A stretch of 64,000 nucleotides of DNA from a virus, in the IMG/VR virus record IMGVR_UViG_3300047560_000921, positions 124,001-188,000 of that record, one strand, 5' to 3'. Below the pieces are notes generated by a model. The model searched no databases. It was not told where the DNA came from and was given only the letters and a program-made list of their open reading frames with translations. Shown here piece after piece: positions 59,049-64,000 of this stretch. The position numbers were made by a program, and so were the translations under genes. Position 1 is the first letter of the stretch, and each line of letters starts with the position of its first letter.

Positions 59049-59942
59049 CCAGCTTACAATTCAATCTGCTTGTACTATGTAGTTTACAAATTGGATTGGC
59101 CTAATTTGTACATGAGTCTGCGCGGCCTAGCTAAACATTGGCAAGGACCAAAAGCAGTGGCATTTATTGCCGAAGACAATGATTATGGATTCATGAAATT
59201 TGTTAAAGAGATTTTGTACGATTGGACACTATATCAAGTTCCTCCAGTTGACACCAGCTTAGAAGGTTATTATGATATAGGTTGGTACCGGCAACAAATT
59301 CAAAAACTATACTTGCCCACACAAATAAAACATATCGATTGGTTCATTAGCTTGGACTGCAAAAACATTTTTGTACGCAACGCTAATCCTAGTAGCTTTT
59401 TAAATTTCAATCTAACTACGGGCAAAACAGAAATCAATATAGCTGGTGCATACCTAGAGTCACATATAAAAGAAGGTATAGAAGCAGATCCATGGCAAAG
59501 TCAAATATATAGGGAAGGTAGAGAAGTAGTAGGAGGTTTTGATATTCATGTTGTACCTTATACTATTAGCCCTTGGATCTTTAATGGGGGAGTTGTCCGT
59601 GGAATGTGGGAAAGACTGCGTCCAGACTTATGGACAGATATGAAGTCTACTGAATATATTTTGTATTGGTATACTGTAAATCACATATACACGTGGCGGC
59701 CTGATTTACAAATCATGGGCACTTGGAAGGACGAACAAGGCAAAGGCAGTCAAATAGATCAAATACAAGATAACATAACACTAATTTACAATAGTCACAT
59801 TTATCAGTTAGTCAAATACGCTCAAGAAATTGTCAGCGGTCTAGTACAACGCGGTATACTAGAGTTCGCTGACATTGACCCTATTTTTAAACTAATAATA
59901 GACTGTGAAGTATATAGAATTACTGTGGAGAAACCTCGGTAA
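59028..59942 (+). CDS. Glycosyltransferase-like protein (DUF6492-type)
   Basis: A 304-residue protein with an N-terminal segment ICLYYVVYKLDWPNLYMSLR, a DxD-like acidic site (HIDWFISLDCKNIFVRN near 100-116) and a WIFNGGVVRGMWERL segment near 180. This layout resembles DUF6492 glycosyltransferases, but substrates are unknown. The start ATG at 59028 is preferred because a longer frame begins on the other strand's gene. Its 3' end overlaps the 59920..60171 gene by 23 bases. Confidence 0.62.
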   Translation: MNSEISQPAYNSICLYYVVYKLDWPNLYMSLRGLAKHWQGPKAVAFIAEDNDYGFMKFVKEILYDWTLYQVPPVDTSLEGYYDIGWYRQQIQKLYLPTQIKHIDWFISLDCKNIFVRNANPSSFLNFNLTTGKTEINIAGAYLESHIKEGIEADPWQSQIYREGREVVGGFDIHVVPYTISPWIFNGGVVRGMWERLRPDLWTDMKSTEYILYWYTVNHIYTWRPDLQIMGTWKDEQGKGSQIDQIQDNITLIYNSHIYQLVKYAQEIVSGLVQRGILEFADIDPIFKLIIDCEVYRITVEKPR

Positions 59943-60171
59943 CTTCAAAGTCGTCTGCGTCAAAGAATGTTACGTGATATTCTTTGTCGCCGTACTTAAA
60001 GTAATCAGTGATAAATCTTTGGTTGTTAGTTTGCTTATAAGGCTCTAGCAAGCTAAGAATCAAAAACATACTGTGCTTTTCTTCGCCTTCCAGTGTACGT
60101 TCGTTGGGACGAATGATACCAGCCTTGACAAGAAAGTCGTATGCTTCTTCCTTGGTTTTATACACGGGCAA
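59920..60171 (-). CDS. Hypothetical protein after the clamp loader
   Basis: An 83-residue protein starting with a likely TTG codon at 60171, with an AGAAAG ribosome site and 14-base overlap with gp44. It has a helix (KTKEEAYDFLVKAGII), a basic middle and an acidic end (FFDADDFEVTEVSP). In T4 the gene after 44 is 62 (clamp-loader partner), but the length and sequence here do not match it. Function unknown. Confidence 0.55.
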   Translation of the reverse strand: MPVYKTKEEAYDFLVKAGIIRPNERTLEGEEKHSMFLILSLLEPYKQTNNQRFITDYFKYGDKEYHVTFFDADDFEVTEVSPQ

Positions 60172-61099
60172 TTCTTTCTAGTTCAACCAGTGTGGCACTT
60201 AGATTAATCTCAGGATCTGCACACATACTGTGGTTTACAAGACCTTCCCTAATCTTAAGAATACTCATGTCTCTTTGGTCATCGCTAGCTCCCCAGAAGT
60301 CCAAGTTACGATACAAGAAGCGATACATGTCTTCATATTCGTCTAGGCTAATTTGACTGCAAATAAGTGCTCTTGCTTCTTTGAGTTTACCTTGTCTAAA
60401 CAGTGCAACCATTTCCAGTCTGTAGTCTTTGCCAGAGTCTTCTTCTACTGCTGGCAGGATCAATGTGCCTGTTGTGCTGTGCTGTTGAATAGCGTTAATT
60501 GTTTTACGCAAGTCTGGATAGTGTGCTTTGATAAATGCACGAATAGTATCTTCTTCTGCAACAACTTGTTCGGCAACTAAAATTTTAAGCACATAAACAA
60601 AGAATTCGTCTTCGTTCAAGCTCTTAAAGTTAAATGTTTGGCAACGACTGTGTAGCGCAGGAATAATTTTTTGCGGATAGTTACAAGTGATAATAAAACG
60701 CACAACATTAGCATACTGTTCCATAACCCCACGAAGCGCGGCCTGTGCGTTAGGACTCAAGTAATCTGCTTCGTCTAATAGGATAATTTTAAAATCACCA
60801 AAAGGCATTGTTTGACCAAAGTTGGTAATCTTATTGCGTACTGTGTCGACGTTGTTGTCGCGACTGGCGTTGATAACCATTACGTCTGCAGGTTCTACAT
60901 TAAGTGCATTGATTAGGACTTTGGCCAATGTAGTCTTACCAGTACCTGCCGCACCACTGAGCAATAATTGCGGAAGATAGCGTTCCTTGATCCAAGAATC
61001 AATCATCTTCTTTTGATTATTGTCGATCCATACATAATCGTCCATTGTGCTAGGACGATATTTCTCTACCCATAGTTGTTTAAGTTGTTCAGTTGTCAT
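60158..61099 (-). CDS. 44: Clamp-loader ATPase subunit (T4 gp44-like)
   Basis: A 313-residue AAA+ protein (T4 gp44 is 319). It has LLLSGAAGTGKTTLAKVL near 40-57 (Walker A), ILLDEADYLSPNAQAALRG near 105-123 (Walker B, DEAD), CNYPQKIIPALHSRCQTF near 140-157 (sensor and SRC arginine finger), and a C-terminal helical domain. It loads the sliding clamp onto DNA with ATP. The ATG at 61099 follows the composite promoter; an upstream frame start at 61147 lies in the terminator hairpin. Confidence 0.94.
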   Translation of the reverse strand: MTTEQLKQLWVEKYRPSTMDDYVWIDNNQKKMIDSWIKERYLPQLLLSGAAGTGKTTLAKVLINALNVEPADVMVINASRDNNVDTVRNKITNFGQTMPFGDFKIILLDEADYLSPNAQAALRGVMEQYANVVRFIITCNYPQKIIPALHSRCQTFNFKSLNEDEFFVYVLKILVAEQVVAEEDTIRAFIKAHYPDLRKTINAIQQHSTTGTLILPAVEEDSGKDYRLEMVALFRQGKLKEARALICSQISLDEYEDMYRFLYRNLDFWGASDDQRDMSILKIREGLVNHSMCADPEINLSATLVELERIARV

Positions 61100-61111
61100 T
61101 GCTGTGCCCGT

Positions 61112-61158
61112 AAAAAAGTGTCTAGTACAATTATACATACTAGACACTTTAAAGTCAA
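61112..61158 (-). terminator. Terminator with a sigma70 promoter inside (terminator-promoter composite)
   Basis: A perfect 13-base stem AAAGTGTCTAGTA/TACTAGACACTTT (61115-61127 and 61138-61150) with a 10-base loop, followed by six Ts on the minus strand, ends the upstream 61167..62354 transcript. The same DNA holds a sigma70 promoter: TTGACT (61153-61158), 17-base spacer, TATAAT (61130-61135) located in the loop. RNA starting near 61123 begins inside the second arm, so it cannot form the hairpin and reads into gp44. Confidence 0.88.
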
Positions 61159-61166
61159 CGCAAATT

Positions 61167-62354
61167 TTATCGAATGTAATCTAAATTGGTGCCGCCGTCA
61201 GTACTGTTGCTCAATGTAGCAGTGGATCCAAACGAGTATTTGGTTTCTTGGCTAAATGGATCTTGATAAATTTCTGTGCTAACCAATTCCTTATTGACAA
61301 AACGCATACCGATAACTTTGTTTTGGTGTACACGAGCAGTTGGGCGCCCGTACAAGATAAAGTAAACGTCTTTGCCTTCTGCAATCAGTTTGGTAATGCA
61401 TTTGATTGCGCTGTAAGTAGTATCGATCCAAGTTTTATTGTCGACACTGCTTACAGTACTAGTAGCAAAACCAAAGCTGGTAATAAAGTAACTGTCGTAC
61501 TGATTATTGATACTGCTTAAAAACACATCAAACTGTTCCCATTTTTGCTGATCCAGCAAGTCTAAATACTGAAGTGTGTCAATTTCAAAATAAGGATCTA
61601 CGCTGAGAACAACATTGTCAGTTCTGGCAGTCTTAGGATCTAATAAGTCTAAGCTAGTTAGTTTTTTCCTAAACTGCATGGACAATGCAGGAGTGCAATA
61701 GCCGCCGCCCAAATCATACGCGGCCTCTGCATTGGCAATAACATCAGTTAAAACATTAAAGTCGCCGCTGGTAGTTAGCCAAGTATAGATACTGGTATTA
61801 GTAGCAGTTTCGCCAGAGATTTTCTTTAGGCCGCCTAGTGTAACACTGGCTTTGACTACGTTGTCGATTAGGTCTGTGCGAGACATTAAATCGCGAAGGT
61901 CTTGTTCTGTTTCTAACTTTCTGCTAAACATGTTTTTGAATAATGTCTTCAACAGAATATGAATGTAGGGAACTTTGTCACGAGACTGTAGGCCGTTAAC
62001 ATAGTTTACTAGTAGTCTTGTGTTGGCAAAATTTTCTTCGTACAAAGTAATAACCCATTGGTTGATAGGACTTTTATCAATCATCTTAACAGTGTTGGCC
62101 ATAGCACTGGATTTAGTGTCAATGGCATTGCTTTTCATATACTGCATCCATGCTGTTTTGTTACTTAATTTAACTTGGGGAACAAGGATAGGCTTTTTAG
62201 TTGCTAGCAGTGCTAAAAGTCTTGTTAGTAATTCATGATAGTCTTCGCTATCTTTGTCTAAGTTATTAATTTGTTCCAGCAATTCTGCATTAGAGTACGC
62301 TGTACCCTTGCTAACCTGTTTAACAAATTGTTGGTAAGTTTCATTAACTGCCAT
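61167..62354 (-). CDS. Unknown protein, methyltransferase-like segment
   Basis: A 395-residue protein. The middle has YDLGGGYCTPALSMQF near residues 218-233, resembling motif I of class I methyltransferases, followed by a SLDLLDPK segment. The flanks are helical at the N-terminus (YSNAELLEQINNLDKDSEDY). Whole-protein family is not recognised, so methyltransferase is a suggestion. The ATG at 62354 overlaps the PP-loop stop (TGATG). It forms a pair with the PP-loop ligase, as the plus-strand operon pairs a methyltransferase with its paralogue. Confidence 0.62.
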   Translation of the reverse strand: MAVNETYQQFVKQVSKGTAYSNAELLEQINNLDKDSEDYHELLTRLLALLATKKPILVPQVKLSNKTAWMQYMKSNAIDTKSSAMANTVKMIDKSPINQWVITLYEENFANTRLLVNYVNGLQSRDKVPYIHILLKTLFKNMFSRKLETEQDLRDLMSRTDLIDNVVKASVTLGGLKKISGETATNTSIYTWLTTSGDFNVLTDVIANAEAAYDLGGGYCTPALSMQFRKKLTSLDLLDPKTARTDNVVLSVDPYFEIDTLQYLDLLDQQKWEQFDVFLSSINNQYDSYFITSFGFATSTVSSVDNKTWIDTTYSAIKCITKLIAEGKDVYFILYGRPTARVHQNKVIGMRFVNKELVSTEIYQDPFSQETKYSFGSTATLSNSTDGGTNLDYIR

Positions 62355-63274
62355 CAGCACACCTCATATTTAAAATTCTCGTCGATAGAACATTTAACTG
62401 GTCCTATCTTTAAACTGCCTACTTTTAGTTTATTATCTCTGTAATTTTCATCTTTGGTATACTCGAAGATATAATCTTTTGCAGGCCACTTGTAGCTTTC
62501 CAATGTGTCTCGTATCTTGTTGTCAGGATTATTCATACTCCACAACTGGAAGTACTCAGTATCAAAGTAATGTGTAATGCCGCCCCATGGTAACATAACA
62601 CTAGGATAGATGCGTAACTGTACGTTTTGGTACTTCATGCTAAAGTTAATCCACCACATAACGTCTTTGGTTTGCTTTAGTTCGTAAGGTGCATGTACCA
62701 TTTGTGGTTCCAATGCTGTCCATAGTTCAGGACTAAAATAATCTTGCGGATTGCTGAATAACTTGCCCACTTTCCAAGCATCAAAGAAAGCGGCACTACC
62801 AAACAACTGGTCGCCGATTTCACCTGTAATGTTAATATCAGCAAGAGTTAACAGTTTTTTGGCATCTTGCACTAGCTTGCAAGGAATACCTTCACGTTGT
62901 AACAACTCATAAAACGCAGGGTACTCGCCAATGCTTTTGTCTTGTAATAAGATTACTAATCTACTACGTGCTTTATTATTTTTTAAAAAGCTAACTGCGG
63001 CAGTGGTACTATCGATACCACCACTCCACATTAAGTTTATCTTGCAATTACGCTGTTCGGCTAAAGCACCTAATTCTTCTGCACGTAAGTCACATAAATC
63101 TGCAAAAGACGTATTCATAACAGTCATTGCAGGAATAGGAGTTAGAGTCTTGTAGGCAAAGTCCCCAAATGTTAATGTGTTTGTACGGTCAAGTATGTTA
63201 CCTCCGTATAAGTTACACAGAGATTTCCAAAACGGAGTGTAATCACATCTACAAGGCAAGTAATATGTTTTCAT
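62354..63274 (-). CDS. Asparagine-synthase-like PP-loop ATPase (copy 2)
   Basis: A 306-residue protein with PP-loop LMWSGGIDSTTAAVSF near 82-97 and GEIGDQLFGSAAF near 155-167. No glutaminase domain. C-terminal HYFDTEYFQLWSMNNPDNK and YKWPAKDYIFEYTKDENY align in pattern with the 49159..50256 protein, so the two are paralogues. The chemistry is probably ATP-driven amide or ester bond formation; the carboxylate substrate is unknown. Coupled to both neighbours by 1-base overlaps. Confidence 0.8.
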   Translation of the reverse strand: MKTYYLPCRCDYTPFWKSLCNLYGGNILDRTNTLTFGDFAYKTLTPIPAMTVMNTSFADLCDLRAEELGALAEQRNCKINLMWSGGIDSTTAAVSFLKNNKARSRLVILLQDKSIGEYPAFYELLQREGIPCKLVQDAKKLLTLADINITGEIGDQLFGSAAFFDAWKVGKLFSNPQDYFSPELWTALEPQMVHAPYELKQTKDVMWWINFSMKYQNVQLRIYPSVMLPWGGITHYFDTEYFQLWSMNNPDNKIRDTLESYKWPAKDYIFEYTKDENYRDNKLKVGSLKIGPVKCSIDENFKYEVC

Positions 63275-63564
63275 TATTGACCGGCAGGAATAGGATCTGA
63301 TTCATTACCAGCCGGGTCAGTTGGTGCGGCCGCAGGTGGTGTATACGGTGCATTTGTCTGCACAACGATTTCGTAACCAATGTCGCTTAGTTTACCGTAG
63401 ATTAAGTCTACTAAACTGCTGTCGGAAATATCTAATACTCCGTCTAGCTGAATTACAAATGTATCGCGTAAACGCTGGATACCACTCAATACTTCAAAAA
63501 TGTCAACTGTTGCTACAGTGATTTTATTAATGAAGTCGTTTTCAATTTTTCTAATTTCAATCAT
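63274..63564 (-). CDS. Hypothetical protein with Pro/Ala/Thr tail
   Basis: A 96-residue protein: residues 1-68 are a compact alpha/beta unit (VATVDIFEVLSGIQRLRDTF; LVDLIYGKLSDIGYEIVV), then a Pro/Ala/Thr-rich tail (APYTPPAAAPTDPAG). It is joined to the PP-loop gene by a 1-base overlap. If the locus makes a peptide product, this short protein would be the obvious candidate for the substrate, but nothing proves it. Confidence 0.65.
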   Translation of the reverse strand: MIEIRKIENDFINKITVATVDIFEVLSGIQRLRDTFVIQLDGVLDISDSSLVDLIYGKLSDIGYEIVVQTNAPYTPPAAAPTDPAGNESDPIPAGQ

Positions 63565-63577
63565 GAAATACTCCTAA

Positions 63578-63994
63578 TTAGGTTTCTTTAACTTTGCATA
63601 CTAACACATTGTACTCAAATGTATATGAATGAACATTACTGGCATCGTCACTGTACTGTGAACGTTGAAAGCGGAAGAACGCTTGATTGCCTGATGTGTA
63701 TATAGTTATCTGACTAGCTCTTTCTAGTTTGCCGTTGCTCTGTACGGCTTGATCAACTAGCAAGCTACCATTGGCCGCATACCAGCGGTTAGTTGGCATT
63801 CTCCAATAGTTATATGTATTTGGTGTGCCAGCCGCATTGCTACTAGTTAGTCTAACAGAACTTATGCAAAAGTCAACTGTTACACCAGCCGGGGCTGTGT
63901 AAATTGTAGTGAGACTGTCGATACCAGATGCGCTGTAACGTGTTTCGCTACCCGATCCTTCTCTACTAGGAATACTAAATGTATAACTAGACAC
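63578..63994 (-). CDS. Virion structural-like protein, N-terminus at window edge
   Basis: A 138-residue beta-rich Ser/Thr/Asn-rich protein resembling small phage decoration or fibre-tip domains (VDFCISSVRLTSSNAAG; GNQAFFRFQRSQYSDD; YTFEYNVLVCK). The first start in frame is a GTG at 63994; the frame stays open to the window edge, so the true start may lie beyond 64000. An AGGAG-like site precedes the next gene. Confidence 0.65.
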   Translation of the reverse strand: MSSYTFSIPSREGSGSETRYSASGIDSLTTIYTAPAGVTVDFCISSVRLTSSNAAGTPNTYNYWRMPTNRWYAANGSLLVDQAVQSNGKLERASQITIYTSGNQAFFRFQRSQYSDDASNVHSYTFEYNVLVCKVKET

Positions 63995-64000
63995 AGTGTT

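Noticed and set aside
59920-60171. Clamp-loader partner gp62 by gene order
   Set aside because: The position after gp44 fits, but at 83 residues it is less than half the length of T4 gp62 and has no supporting sequence.
1-64000. Search for CRISPR arrays, insertion sequences, integrase and attachment sites
   Set aside because: No regularly spaced direct repeats, transposase or integrase motifs, or tRNA-end duplications were found by reading.

Overview
The window looks like part of a large T4-like tailed phage (Caudoviricetes, myovirus type), probably infecting a Gram-negative bacterium and most likely aquatic. The evidence is a T4-type replication set (family B polymerase gp43, sliding clamp gp45, clamp-loader ATPase gp44), a DsbA-like protein, phoH, a GH24 lysozyme, a spanin pair, tail-fibre-like proteins, and T4-style late promoter cores (TATAAATA and variants). 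Genes are packed with ATGA/TAATG overlaps, almost all on the minus strand. Only five short stretches are on the plus strand. No rRNA, tRNA, CRISPR array, transposase or integrase was recognised. There is no gene-free stretch longer than about 180 bases.

Layout. 1-10.1 kb: a 7-deazaguanine block (queE, folE, a QueD-like T-fold protein and a DpdA-like DNA transglycosylase) interleaved with a sugar cassette (cytidylyltransferase-like protein, glycosyltransferase, MDR dehydrogenase, Gfo/Idh/MocA oxidoreductase), HIT, GNAT and phosphoribosyltransferase proteins. 10.1-15.0 kb: sliding clamp, DNA polymerase, DsbA-like protein and lysozyme. 15.1-24.2 kb: seven consecutive radical SAM genes, six with an N-terminal cysteine-rich (twitch/SPASM-like) region, behind one sigma70-type promoter. 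24.3-33.8 kb: a block rich in proteins that share an N-terminal tag (MR-x-x-E-L/F..., usually followed by an L/I-x-E site), together with Dps, a fatty acid desaturase, a 2OG-type oxygenase and an AT-hook protein. 33.8-46.1 kb: diiron protein, B12-type radical SAM protein, more tagged proteins, UV endonuclease, a MaoC-like protein and virion fibres. 46.1-50.3 kb: an isolated plus-strand operon (double methyltransferase, alpha/beta hydrolase, unknown protein, asparagine-synthase-like PP-loop ligase) closed by a strong terminator. 50.3-56.8 kb: ClpA and DnaJ, lipoprotein, spanins and a translation initiation factor IF-1. 56.8-64 kb: phoH, 2OG oxygenase, HAD nucleotidase, glycosyltransferase-like protein, gp44, and a second PP-loop ligase paralogue.

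How it fits together. Early genes have near-consensus host sigma70 promoters (TTGAC[A/T/G]-N17/18-TATAAT-like). In at least four cases the -10 box lies exactly 5 bases before the ATG, so those mRNAs should be leaderless; the phage also carries its own IF-1. Late cores precede tagged and virion genes. Several promoters lie in the loop of an intergenic hairpin, so one element can stop the upstream transcript and start the next. The N-terminal tag resembles the T4 capsid-targeting sequence with its gp21 cleavage site, which suggests that about ten different proteins, including an acetyltransferase and a Gp88-like protein, are packed inside the head. The radical SAM array and the two PP-loop ligase loci are the strongest candidates for an undescribed biosynthetic or protein-modifying system. 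Their substrates cannot be seen in the sequence.
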